A DNA stretch of 64,000 nt from CAYYFX01 sp964571855 (GCA_964571855.1 CAZNDO010000011.1:62001-126000); one strand, 5' to 3'; shown: positions 18,501 through 26,501, counted from the stretch's first letter. Made by a program: numbers and translations. Notes: a model not told the origin generated them from the letters alone.

Positions 18501-20724
18501 CGAATCCATCGTGTTCGACGTGCTGGACGGCAACGCGCCGCCCATCTCCGGCGACGGGGACGGCGTGATCGAGGTGGGGGAGACGGTGCGTCTCATCCCG
18601 AAGGTGCTGAACCGCGGCGCCGGGCGGGCCGACGGCGTCAACGGGCTCGCCACCGCCGCCGCCGGGATCACGTTCCTGGACGCCGCGGACGCGTACGGCA
18701 GCATCGCGCCGCTGGGCCAGACCACCGGCGCCGACGGCTACCTGTTCACGGTGACCAGCGCCCTGGGCACGTCCATCACGCTCACGCTGACGGACTCGCT
18801 CGGGCGGCAGTGGGCCAAGGACCTGGAGTTCGTGGCGCCCGCCGCCCCCACGACCCTCTCGTTCGTGTCCACGCCCACGCAGATCGAGGTGATCTGGGCG
18901 CCGAACGCCGAGGCGGACCTGGCCGGCTACAACGTGTACCGCAGCGCCACGCCCGGCACCGGGCACGTGCAGCGGAACTTCGAGCTGCTGCGGACCGGCA
19001 GCCGGTACGCGGACAGCGGCCTGTCGTTCGGTTCCGGCTTCTACTACATCGTCACCGCGGTGGACTCCTCCGGGAACGAGAGCCTCCCGTCGGCGGAGAT
19101 CTTCGCGTACACCACGCAGCCGCAGCTCGCGGGCTGGCCCAAGGGGGCGAACAGCAACGTCTACTCCTCGCCCGTGATCTACAACGCGGACGCGGCGGGT
19201 GCTTCCGAGCTGTTCGTGGGGTCGCAGGACTTCCGCATGTACGGATGGGAGGCGGACGGCTCCGAGGCGGGCACGTTCCCCGTGTCCACCAACGCCGCCA
19301 TCTGGAGCTCGCCCGCCATCGGCGACCTGGATGAGGACGGGACGGCCGAGGTCCTGTGGGGCGCCATGGACTCGCGCTTCTACGTGGTGGGCCACGACGG
19401 CACGCCCCACTTCGGCTCCACCACCTGGCTCTTCGACGCGTCCGGCTCGGGGAACACCATCCGCGGAACGGCGGCGGTCGCCGACGTGGACCGGGACTCC
19501 GACCTGGAGTTCTTCGTCGGGACGGACAACGGCCGGCTGTACGGGTTCAACCACACCGGCACGGGCCTCACGCAGACCGGCGGCATCTTCCACGAGACCG
19601 CCAACGGGCCCGGCCAGCTGAACCCGCCCATGATCTGGGGGCCGGTCGCCATCTCGGACTGGAACAACGACGGCGTGCGCGAGATCGCGTTCTCGTGCTG
19701 GAACGATTCGCTGTTCGTGAAGAAGCCGAACGGCACGAACCAGGCCGGCTTCCCGAAGAAGCTGCCGAACGACATGCGCAACGGGCCGATCTTCGCCGAC
19801 CTGGACAACGACGGGACGAAGGAGCTGCTCGTCGGCTGCGTCGACGGCAAGGTCTACGGGTACAACCACGACGGCTCGAACTACCTCGCGGGGGGCGTGT
19901 TCGCCACGCTGCCCAGCGAGGTGCGTTGCCAGCCCGCCGTGGCCAACCTGGACGGCGACCCGCAGCTCGAGGTGGTGGTGTCCTGCTGGGACGGCCACCT
20001 GTACGCGTACAACCACGACGGCACGGGCTTCCTGAACCCGAGCGGTCGCTTCGCCACGGTGGACAGCACGGGCGCCACCGGGCACTTCTCGGCCAGCCCG
20101 ATCATCGCGGACATCGACGCGGACGGGCAGTTCGAGATCTTCTGCGGCCACCGCAACGGGAAGTTCTACGGGTTCCGCTCCAACGGGACCATGGTGACCG
20201 GCATGCCCATCCCCACCGCGGGCGAGATCTTCTCCACCGCGTGCGCGGGCGACCTGGACGCCGACGGGGACGTGGACATCGCGTTCGCGTCGTACGACGG
20301 CACGGTCAACGTGCTGGACTTCGGCGGCGCGTCGACGCCGGCCGCCTACCCGTGGCCGATGAGCGGCGCGAACCCGTGGCGCACGTCCAGCTACGGGGAG
20401 ATGCAGCCCTACCAGACGGGCGCGGACGTCCTGCCCGCGGCGCCGCTGGTCTTCGCCATGCCGCAGAGCGAGCCGAACCCGTTCCGCGGGGCCACCACGA
20501 TCCGCTACACGCTGCCCGCCGAGGGACGCGTGATGCTGCGGGTGTTCAACGTGGAGGGTCGCGAGGTGCGGACGCTCGTGGACGCGGTCCAGCCCGCGGG
20601 CGCGCACGCGCTCGTGTGGGACGGCCGCGACTCGCAGGGGTCGCGCCTGTCGTCGGGCGTGTACTTCTACCGGATCGAGGCGCCGCAGGGTTCGGTGACG
20701 CGCAAGGCGGTCGTGCTCCGCTAG
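15559..20724 (+). CDS. Giant gingipain-like C25 cysteine protease with FN3, FG-GAP repeats and FlgD-like tail
   Basis: 1721 residues from the ATG giving MSVPRTATK, six bases after GAGGTG; an in-frame GTG at 15550 overlaps that site. Signal peptide, then a propeptide-like region to ~240. The C25 catalytic domain (~250-620) has His490 (LMNHGDAFKF) and Cys528 (ATACNPNQID), 38 apart, close to gingipain spacing. Next come Ig/CARDB-like modules (~630-1080), an FN3 domain (~1090-1180, VIWAPNAEADLAGYNVYRS), a FG-GAP/PQQ-like propeller (~1190-1610), and a FlgD-like tail (FNVEGREVRTLVDAVQPAG, VWDGRDSQGSRLSSGVYFYRI). Likely a secreted, surface-attached protease. Proteins of this layout in Bacteroidota use type IX secretion; whether that machinery exists here is unknown. 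Confidence 0.9.
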   Translation: MSVPRTATKVLRRLCPAVAAVLMLAAAESRASGNPSAQLTFRAEDVRVASRGDVAEVSIAGLPRVGGADAPALPVSLHTFAVPAGYAVREVRILPRDEVRVAQDVRLGLREAAAPGERDAVTRAFPAGALEPGAPIHPARPGLALHSGNAGGFTLQSVAVFPLRWDRPSGDLVLARTVDVELELEPAAAVDLVRERRGTEAERVMAAALASMVENPEALAEGRILDDALRSDDGGGFAPTDLPSLEGTPVDMVIVTTSALAASFQPLADWKTKKGVPTVIKTVEWIDTNYPAGHDRPERIRDFLRDAYAKWGTYLVLAGGDYSVVPPRDAYNRFFFGGTLVPTDQYFACLDGDWNDDGDGLYGEGIFTVTPGDEADLYPDVFVGRASVETTTEVATFIAKSMAYEKTPPAGWAKKVVYLAEVLFPENWVYGDPPENIALDGATLCDIFDTFVPLDWTRVKRYQSQNNLDRSIALQELSVGHSHLVTLMNHGDAFKFSTGNGVNPRVYIADTDSLHNGSYLSFVMATACNPNQIDLECQGESFMNNPNGGAVAVVGPTREDFPVSAANYHESALALIFKSRVTRFGVVGQLHRVPFIGLSQTDQTPDRWTMLTRELLGDPELRFWTMEPGTLNVAHSASLPLGTASVNVTVTNGATPVADAAVCVSDANGTYSRGRTNSAGVATLALTSRATGTVNVVVTKAEFKPKETTFTLTAAAGPFLALQSSTFDDDAIAPSSGNGDGVHDAGETFQLDATVRNGGVSTANGVTLSAAIEPGSEATFDLLYDGVRDPAKVFVGPGRVNPAGVPFTLDFANPLIDYIGTPPMSFAADTSSGDLGVFVWQDDEGWHVRWASGADSTVVTGTVTTDGRVRTLATPDLDSATDVAAIVAGGDSLTFTGSTYGQDLWDGVDFTMADNTMLTMVDGTDALGNVAAAGTATGEVVYSIANDARDGQLGYVDLTWTSATLQTWTGVVPVVFAAPALESIVFDVLDGNAPPISGDGDGVIEVGETVRLIPKVLNRGAGRADGVNGLATAAAGITFLDAADAYGSIAPLGQTTGADGYLFTVTSALGTSITLTLTDSLGRQWAKDLEFVAPAAPTTLSFVSTPTQIEVIWAPNAEADLAGYNVYRSATPGTGHVQRNFELLRTGSRYADSGLSFGSGFYYIVTAVDSSGNESLPSAEIFAYTTQPQLAGWPKGANSNVYSSPVIYNADAAGASELFVGSQDFRMYGWEADGSEAGTFPVSTNAAIWSSPAIGDLDEDGTAEVLWGAMDSRFYVVGHDGTPHFGSTTWLFDASGSGNTIRGTAAVADVDRDSDLEFFVGTDNGRLYGFNHTGTGLTQTGGIFHETANGPGQLNPPMIWGPVAISDWNNDGVREIAFSCWNDSLFVKKPNGTNQAGFPKKLPNDMRNGPIFADLDNDGTKELLVGCVDGKVYGYNHDGSNYLAGGVFATLPSEVRCQPAVANLDGDPQLEVVVSCWDGHLYAYNHDGTGFLNPSGRFATVDSTGATGHFSASPIIADIDADGQFEIFCGHRNGKFYGFRSNGTMVTGMPIPTAGEIFSTACAGDLDADGDVDIAFASYDGTVNVLDFGGASTPAAYPWPMSGANPWRTSSYGEMQPYQTGADVLPAAPLVFAMPQSEPNPFRGATTIRYTLPAEGRVMLRVFNVEGREVRTLVDAVQPAGAHALVWDGRDSQGSRLSSGVYFYRIEAPQGSVTRKAVVLR

Positions 20725-20749
20725 GGTCGGAGCGCGACCGCACGGACCC

Positions 20750-20778
20750 GGGCCGGGGGGCGCAACGCCTCCCGGCCC
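20750..20778 (+). terminator. Terminator after the C25 protease gene
   Basis: GGGCCGGG pairs with CCCGGCCC across a GGGCGCAACGCCT loop region, 26 bases after the stop, followed by TTCG. A GC-rich hairpin without a long T tract. Confidence 0.5.
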
Positions 20779-20801
20779 TTCGCGTGCGCGCGGCGGCGGC
20801 G

Positions 20802-20830
20802 TTGACAGCGGACGCGCCCGGCCGGATCCT
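20802..20830 (+). promoter_or_regulatory. Apparently leaderless promoter for pyruvate kinase
   Basis: TTGACA (20802-20807), 17-base spacer and GATCCT (20825-20830; weak -10), then 8 bases to the ATG. The stretch before the ATG has no Shine-Dalgarno, the same geometry as the Wzi-like promoter. Confidence 0.5.
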
Positions 20831-20838
20831 CGCCGGCC

Positions 20839-22257
20839 ATGCGCCGCACGAAGATCGTCGCCACCGTCGGCCCCGCGTCGTCGGACCCCGACATGCTCGC
20901 GCGCCTCGTGGCCGCGGGGGTGGACGTCTTCCGCCTGAACTACTCGCACGGCGACCACGAGGGGCACGAGCGCGCGGCGCGGGACGTGGCCGCGGTGGCG
21001 GAGCGATCGGGTCGACCGGTCGCCGTCCTGCAGGATCTGGGCGGCCCGAAGATCCGCACCGGGGACGTGGAGGGCGGCGGCGAGATCGAGCTGCGCCGCG
21101 GCGACACGCTCGCGCTGGGGCGCGCGCCCGGCCCCGTGCGCCCGGGACGACTCACCACGAACCTGCCGGAACTGGCGGACGAGCTGGAGCCGGGCCACCG
21201 GCTGCTGCTGCGCGACGGGCGCCTCCTCCTGCGCGTGACGTCGCGCGGGGAGGAGGGAGTGACCCTCGTGGTGGAGCGCGGGGGACCGCTCGCGGGGCGC
21301 GGCGGGATCAACCTGCCGGACACGAGCCTGTCCATCCCGTCGCTCACCGCGAAGGATCGTGCGGACCTCGCCCACGGCCTGGGGATCGGCGTGGACCTCA
21401 CCGCACTGAGCTTCGTGCGGCGGGCGGAGGATCTGCAGCGCGCGCGGGAGGCGGCCGGCGGGCGCGACGTCTTCCTCGTGGCGAAGATCGAGAAGCCGGA
21501 GGCCGTGGAACGCCTCGACGCCATCCTCGCCCACGCGGACGCCGTGATGGTGGCGCGCGGCGACCTGGGCGTGGAGATCCCCCCCGAGGACGTCCCCCGC
21601 GTGCAGAAGCGCATCATCCGCGCGGCGAACGCGCGGCGGATCCCGGTGATCACGGCCACGCAGATGCTGGAGTCCATGGTGGACCGCCCCGTGCCCACGC
21701 GGGCCGAGGCGTCGGACGTGGCGAACGCCATCCTGGACGGCACCGATGCCGTGATGCTGTCCGCGGAGACCGCGACCGGCCGGTATCCGGAGGAGGCGGT
21801 GCGCATGATGGAGCGCATCGCGGAACGGGCGGACGCACCGGACCCGGAGCGCTTCACGCGCGTCCGTTCCCGGGATCGCGCCCTCGACCCGGACGAGGCC
21901 GTGGCGCGCGCCGCCAGCCGTGCGGCGGAGGACGTGAACGCGAAGGCCATCGTCGTCTACACGGAGTCCGGCTCCACCGCCCGGATGCTGTCGTCCCAGC
22001 GCCCCACGGTGCCCATCCTCGCCCTCTCGCCGGAGGCGGTGACCGTGCGGCGGCTCTGCCTCTGCTGGGGCGTCACGCCCGCCCGGATGCCCCGCGTGGA
22101 CCGCATGGCGGAGATGTTCGCGCTGGGCGAGGAGCTGCTGGTGCGCAGCGGCCAGGTGGAGGCGGGGGACCGGGTGGTGGTGGTGTCCGGCACGCGTGCC
22201 GCGAACCGCGGGGGCACGAACATGATGAAGATCCTGACGGTCGGCGAACTGGACTGA
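20839..22257 (+). CDS. pyk: Pyruvate kinase
   Basis: 472 residues, the usual length. It catalyses phosphoenolpyruvate + ADP to pyruvate + ATP, the last step of glycolysis. It starts MRRTKIVATVGPASSD. Signatures present: VFRLNYSHGDHEGH, LQDLGGPKIRTG, the active-site stretch FLVAKIEKPEAVERLD with the catalytic Lys, VMVARGDLGVEIPPEDVPRVQKRII, ITATQMLESMVDRPVPTRAEASDVANAILDG, and the C-terminal regulatory domain (AIVVYTESGSTARMLSSQRPTVPILA). All expected substrate and metal residues appear intact. Monocistronic, cytoplasmic. Confidence 0.97.
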   Translation: MRRTKIVATVGPASSDPDMLARLVAAGVDVFRLNYSHGDHEGHERAARDVAAVAERSGRPVAVLQDLGGPKIRTGDVEGGGEIELRRGDTLALGRAPGPVRPGRLTTNLPELADELEPGHRLLLRDGRLLLRVTSRGEEGVTLVVERGGPLAGRGGINLPDTSLSIPSLTAKDRADLAHGLGIGVDLTALSFVRRAEDLQRAREAAGGRDVFLVAKIEKPEAVERLDAILAHADAVMVARGDLGVEIPPEDVPRVQKRIIRAANARRIPVITATQMLESMVDRPVPTRAEASDVANAILDGTDAVMLSAETATGRYPEEAVRMMERIAERADAPDPERFTRVRSRDRALDPDEAVARAASRAAEDVNAKAIVVYTESGSTARMLSSQRPTVPILALSPEAVTVRRLCLCWGVTPARMPRVDRMAEMFALGEELLVRSGQVEAGDRVVVVSGTRAANRGGTNMMKILTVGELD

Positions 22258-22265
22258 GCCGGGCC

Positions 22266-22339
22266 GCGGCCGCCCGCGGCGCCCGCCCCTACGGCGTCGA
22301 CCCCGCGGCCGCCCGCGGCGCCCCGTCCGCGTCGACCCC
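22266..22339. repeat. Two tandem imperfect ~37-bp GC-rich repeats
   Basis: GCGGCCGCCCGCGGCGCCC...GTCGACCCC occurs twice (22266-22304 and 22305-22339), the second copy four bases shorter. They lie between pyk and the HDOD gene and contain self-complementary NotI/SalI-like cores, so they may fold as a transcript-end structure. Confidence 0.6.
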
Positions 22340-22408
22340 GCGCCCGCCCGTTCAAGCGACTGGCCATTTTTGCCGATGTTCCCGGAAACCCGCCCGGGAG
22401 CCCTCTCG

Positions 22409-23275
22409 ATGTCCAGCGACGATGTCCGCCGGGACGCGCTCTACCGCGATCTTGCGCACCTGAAGGACCTTCCGCCCGCCCCGCGGACGATCGCGGAGAT
22501 CTGGGACGTGCTCGGGCGTCCCGAGAGCACGGCGCGCGCCCTGGCCGACGTCCTCCAGCGGGACGCCGCGCTCAGCGCGAAGGTCCTCCGCCTCGCCAAC
22601 TCCGCCTACTTCTCCCTGCCGCGTCCGGTGTCCGACGTGCGTGCCGCGTGTGTCGTGCTCGGGTTCGACACGATCCGCGCGATGGCCGTGGGCGTCGCCG
22701 CGCTGGACTCGTTCTCCTCCCGCGTCGCAAGGACCGTGGACCTGGACGCGTTCTGGCGCCACTCCCTGGGCGTGGCGACCGCGGCGCAGGCGCTCGCGCG
22801 GCAGGCCGGCATCGAGGCGACGGGCACGGCGTTCTGCGCCGGGATCCTGCACGACGTGGGCAAGCTCGTGCTGGCCACGCTGGCCGGGGATCGCTATCGC
22901 GCCCTGGCCTCCGGAAGCGGCGCCGGCACTGCCGCCGAGGCGGCGGCATTCGGCGCCGACCACGCGGAAGTGGGCGCATGGCTCGGGACCCGCTGGCACT
23001 TCCCCCCGGACGTGCTCGAGGCCGTCCGCACGCACCACCGGTCGCCGCCGGAACTCGGCCGCTGGGGCGCCCTCGTGCAGACGGCGGACGTCGTGGCGCA
23101 TCGCGGATCCGCCGCCGGCGGAGGCGGTCCGTCCCCGGCCGCGGCCGGCCCTGCGCCCGAGGTGCTCGCGCTGCTGCCCGTGGACGCGACGTCGCTGCGC
23201 GCCGTGGAGGCGGGCTTCGCCGCGTCGCTGGAGCGCGTCGAGGCCTTCGCCGAGGCGGCCCGGAGCGCGGCATGA
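22409..23275 (+). CDS. HDOD-domain signalling protein
   Basis: 288 residues from the ATG giving MSSDDVRRDALY, eight bases after GGGAG. The HDOD domain spans ~20-215: LPPAPRTIAEIWDVLGRPESTARALADVLQRDAALSAKVLRLANSAYFS, then FCAGILHDVGKLVLA with the HD pair, and VLEAVRTHHRSPPELG. HDOD proteins act as non-enzymatic adaptors in signalling and surface behaviour; the GGDEF/EAL domains sometimes linked to them are absent. Its stop overlaps the start of the next gene (ATGA), so the two are translationally coupled and probably act together. Confidence 0.88.
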   Translation: MSSDDVRRDALYRDLAHLKDLPPAPRTIAEIWDVLGRPESTARALADVLQRDAALSAKVLRLANSAYFSLPRPVSDVRAACVVLGFDTIRAMAVGVAALDSFSSRVARTVDLDAFWRHSLGVATAAQALARQAGIEATGTAFCAGILHDVGKLVLATLAGDRYRALASGSGAGTAAEAAAFGADHAEVGAWLGTRWHFPPDVLEAVRTHHRSPPELGRWGALVQTADVVAHRGSAAGGGGPSPAAAGPAPEVLALLPVDATSLRAVEAGFAASLERVEAFAEAARSAA

Positions 23276-24798
23276 TCACGGAGCGACTGGAGCGCATCCT
23301 CGTCTGGCTGGAGAGCGACGGGCCGGACGAGCCGGTCCGGGCCGCGGCCGCGCGCGAGACGCGCGCCGCCCTGGACGAGGCGCGCGAGGCCCGCACGCGC
23401 GAGCGCATGGTTCGCGAGATCCTCAACGCGCGCAACGCCGACTTCGAGGAGAAGGTGCTGGAGCTCTCGATCGTGAGGGAGGTGGGCGACCACATCGCCC
23501 GCTTCCTGCGCGAGGACGACCTCCTGCCGCCGCTCCTCTCCGTGCTGGTCCGCGAGCTCGGGGCGCAGGGCGCGGAGGTCCTGCTGCTCGATCCCGCCAC
23601 CGGCGGCCTGAAGCTGGAGGCGCAGGCGCCGCCCGACGCCCCGTCGGGCACGCGCTTCCCCGATGCGCTGGCGGAGAGCGAGGGCCTCGGCGGCTGGCTC
23701 GCGACCTCGCGCGAGCCGCTCGTGGTGGAGGATCTGGCGCGCGATCTCCGCTTCCGCCGCACGGGCGGGACACCGGCCCAGGGCTCCGTGGTGGCGGTGC
23801 CGCTGGTGGCCGAGGACCGCGTGCTCGGGGCCCTGCACCTGCACTCGTCGCTGCCGGGGACGTTCCGCCCGGCGCACGTGCGGATCCTCGGCATCGTGGC
23901 CGGCCAGCTCGCCGCCGCGCTGCTCGGGCGGGAGCTGCACCGCGAGCTGGTCACGTTCAGCGAGCGCGTCGAGTCGGAGGTCCGCGAGCGGACCGAGGAA
24001 CTGGAGCGGAAGACCGAGGACCTGAGGCGCAAGAACGCCACCATCACGGATCTCTTCCGCTCGCTGGAGGAGGCGCAACGCCAGTTGGAGGAGCGCAACC
24101 GCGAGGTCGTGCGCGCGCTCACGTTCAACGACAACATCGTGGAGACCGTGAACGTCGGCATCGGCGTGGTGGATCAGGACGGCAGGATCGTGACGTGGAA
24201 CCGCGCGATGGAGCACGTGTCCGGCGGCGCGGTCCCCAAGGAGAAGGTGCTGGGCCGGCATTACGAGGACCTGCCGCCGGAGGTGCGCGACGCCTTCGGC
24301 ATGGGGCAGGACCTGGCGGACGCGCTCCTGCTGGGGCGCCCCTCCACGCGGACGGGACAGGTCGTGGACCTGCCGTCCGGGATGCGGCTGCACCTGAACG
24401 TGCACCATCTCCCGGTGTCGTTCCAGAGCGACGGCCGGCACCATGCGATCCTCGTCATCGAGGACGTCACGGCGAACGTGGCCCTGCACGCGCAGCAGGT
24501 GAAGGCCGAGCGCCTCACCGCCATCACCGCCACGATGGTCAGCGTGAACCACGAGGTGAACAACCCGCTCGCGGTGATCCTCGGCTACGCGCAGATGCTG
24601 CAGCACCGGCTCCGGGCCGGGGACGATCCGCGCGCGCTGCTGGAGCGCGCCCGGACCGACCTGACCCGCATCGAGGCCGAGACGCTCCGCATCCGCGACA
24701 TCACCGCCCGGCTCGCCGCGCTGATCGAGCCGGTGGTGACGTCGTATCCGGCCTCCGGTCCCGCGGTGCCGATGGTGGACCTGGGTCGGTCGAGGTGA
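23272..24798 (+). CDS. GAF-PAS-HisKA protein lacking a HATPase domain
   Basis: 508 residues. N-terminal coiled coil (~20-65), GAF domain (~70-225; VPLVAEDRVLGALHLHSSLPG), long coiled coil (~230-285, VRERTEELERKTEDLRRKN), PAS (~290-410, IGVVDQDGRIVTWNRAMEHVSG), then a HisKA helix with His427 (MVSVNHEVNNPLAVILGYAQMLQHRL). The frame ends ~80 residues after the His with no N, G1, F or G2 box. The DNA after the stop does not encode an ATPase domain. It may be a dimerising or phosphotransfer partner rather than an autokinase. ATGA-coupled to the HDOD gene. Confidence 0.85.
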   Translation: MITERLERILVWLESDGPDEPVRAAAARETRAALDEAREARTRERMVREILNARNADFEEKVLELSIVREVGDHIARFLREDDLLPPLLSVLVRELGAQGAEVLLLDPATGGLKLEAQAPPDAPSGTRFPDALAESEGLGGWLATSREPLVVEDLARDLRFRRTGGTPAQGSVVAVPLVAEDRVLGALHLHSSLPGTFRPAHVRILGIVAGQLAAALLGRELHRELVTFSERVESEVRERTEELERKTEDLRRKNATITDLFRSLEEAQRQLEERNREVVRALTFNDNIVETVNVGIGVVDQDGRIVTWNRAMEHVSGGAVPKEKVLGRHYEDLPPEVRDAFGMGQDLADALLLGRPSTRTGQVVDLPSGMRLHLNVHHLPVSFQSDGRHHAILVIEDVTANVALHAQQVKAERLTAITATMVSVNHEVNNPLAVILGYAQMLQHRLRAGDDPRALLERARTDLTRIEAETLRIRDITARLAALIEPVVTSYPASGPAVPMVDLGRSR

Positions 24799-24844
24799 CC
24801 CGATTCGCGGCCGAGAGTGGACCCGGGTCGGTCGACGTGACCGA
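24786..24844. promoter_or_regulatory. Duplicated palindromic operator candidate
   Basis: TCGGTC-GACGT-GACCGA (24828-24844) is a 6+6 inverted repeat with a 5-base spacer. A near copy (TCGGTC-GAGGT-GACCCGA) sits at 24786-24803 over the stop codon of the HisKA gene. The surrounding 20 bases (GGGTCGGTCGA...GTGACC) are also repeated, ~42 bp apart. Two phased sites upstream of the selenoprotein gene suggest a dimeric regulator. Confidence 0.45.
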
Positions 24845-25025
24845 TCCGCGGCGGGGGGGGACGGCGGCCGGCCGACCGGCGGCCGGGCTCCCGGGCGCCC
24901 GCGTCCCGGTCCGACCTCGTCGAGGCGGTTGCCCCCCCGGTCCGCGGACGGGAGACCGACGCCTCGGGTGCACCGCCCCGCACCGCGGAACGGACGCGTT
25001 CTTCCCGGGTTGGACCGGGGCGTGC

Positions 25026-25031
25026 TAGACT
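25026..25031 (+). promoter_or_regulatory. -10 element of the selenoprotein/cytochrome gene
   Basis: TAGACT lies 51 bases before the ATG. The same hexamer is the -10 of the C25 gene. A matching -35 is weak (TTCCCG at 25002 with an 18-base spacer). Confidence 0.4.
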
Positions 25032-25081
25032 GGCCGCTTCGCTGGCAGCAAACCCCCGACGCCACGACCGAAGGAGTCCCC

Positions 25082-26461
25082 ATGCGACGGATCGCAGGAT
25101 TCGCGCTCGCCCTGGCCGGCCTTGCGGCCTTCCTGGGCGCCGAGCCGGCGGAAGAAGGCAAGAGCTTCTTCCTCGTCTACTCGGCGGACGAGCGCTCCGA
25201 GCTGGCCCCCTGCGGCTGAAAGGCCAAGGACAAGGGTGGGCTGGCCCGGCGGGCCGGCGAGATCAGGGAGTTCACGAAGGTGCACGGGCAGGTCTTCACC
25301 TGCACCGCAGGGGACATCCTCGAGTTCAACACGAACCCGGGGGAGATCGCGGCGGAAGAGGCCGCGCTGAACGCGCGGTACCAGATCCAGGGTTTCGGGC
25401 TCCTGCACTACGACGCCATCGGGCTGGGCGAGAAGGACCTCGCCTTCGGCCGGGAGTACCTGAAAGCGGCCCAGACCGAGCACCGCCTGAACCTCATCTG
25501 CTCGAACGCGGTGGATGACGCGTCCGGCGAGCCCCTGTTCCCGCCGTATCGCGTGGTGGAGAAGGGCGGCAAGAAGGTCGGCTTCCTGGCCGTGGTCTCC
25601 CCGGAGCGGCACGTCGTGGCGCCCGTGGAGGAGCCGCTGAAGGCGGACGGCATCCGCCTCCTGGATCCGTCGGAGACCGTGCGCAAGTACCTGCCGGAGC
25701 TGGAGGCGAAGGCGGACATCGTGGTGCTGCTGGCGCACACGGGCATCGAGACCGCGGAGTTCCTCGCGGAGGACCTGGACGTGGACGCGGTGATCGTGGG
25801 CCACTACCCGGCCATCCTGGACGAGCCGAAGCGCCACGGGGACACCGTGGTGGCCATGGCCGGTTCGAAGTCCGACCGGTTCGGCACCCTGGACCTGAAG
25901 TACGACGCCGCGGGCAAGCTGCTGGAGGCGAAGGGCGACGCGGTGCGCCTGCTCAGCCAGGGGCCGATGGACGGCGAGATCCACGCGCTGTTCGAGGACC
26001 TGGACCGGGCGCAGAAGGAGATGCGCCGGGAGCGCCAGCTCGCGAGCCAGCGGGACCGGGAGCACAAGGCCCAGGAGCAGCGGATGGTGGAGGTGGCCCA
26101 CCGCAACGGCATCCTCGGCGCGGAGTCGTGCAAGTCCTGCCACGTGCCGGAGTTCGAGGCCTGGCAGCAGACGCCGCACGCCACCGCGTTCGCCACGCTC
26201 GCGGAAGCGGATGCCTGGGACGATCCGGAGTGCGTGGGCTGCCACGTGACCGGCGTCGCGGACAAGCGCCACGTGGCGGACGCCAACCTGCCGCCCGAGG
26301 TCTGGAACGTGCAGTGCGAGGAGTGCCACGGCATCGGCTTCCAGCACGCGCGCGACGGGTCGTTCCTCGGAGCCGGCGAGTCCACCTGTCGCCGCTGCCA
26401 CGATCCCGAGAACAGCCCGGAGTTCGACTACGAGTTGTACTCCTCGTACGGCGTCCACTAG
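25082..26461 (+). CDS. Selenocysteine-containing 5'-nucleotidase-like tetrahaem cytochrome (UGA at 25217)
   Basis: 459 residues if the in-frame UGA at 25217-25219 is read as Sec46. ATG follows GAAGGAG, and residues 1-20 form a signal peptide. The reading frame continues unbroken past the UGA for 413 codons. The context is ELAPCG-U-KAKDKGGLARRAGEI. In UshA-like multihaem proteins this position is normally the second Cys of a C-G-C motif ahead of GGLARR, so Sec replaces a redox Cys beside Cys44. Residues ~60-290 are a degenerate metallophosphatase fold (TAGDILEF, IGLGEKDLAF, VVLLAHTGIE, VIVGHYP) lacking most metal ligands. A coiled coil lies at ~305-345. C-terminal haem sites are CKSCH, CVGCH, CEECH and CRRCH. 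Probably periplasmic and redox-active. Alternative: a pseudogene or truncated peptide, which I consider unlikely. Confidence 0.85.
25241..25257 (+). promoter_or_regulatory. Candidate bacterial SECIS hairpin of the tetrahaem selenoprotein
   Basis: CTGGCCC pairs with GGGCCGG (one U-G) around a three-base loop GGC. The loop starts 28 bases after the UGA. Bacterial SECIS models ask for a small apical loop with G in its first two bases, ~16-37 bases past the UGA; this fits. The region is GC-rich, so a chance hairpin is not excluded. Confidence 0.55.
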
Positions 26462-26501
26462 ACCGCCCGACCCCGGCGGGAGCGCGGAGAGGGAAACGAC
26501 C

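Noticed and set aside
15403..21534. A 2043-codon open frame on the minus strand across the C25 protease and pyruvate kinase genes
   Set aside because: Its translation is a run of Arg, Val, Gly and His with no domains. It is the antisense shadow of two well-supported plus-strand genes in GC-rich DNA.
24929..25219. Treating the short product ending at the UGA as a complete 45-residue secreted peptide
   Set aside because: The family motif CG(C/U)...GGLARR runs through the UGA, and the downstream haem domain has no start codon or ribosome site of its own in a sensible place.
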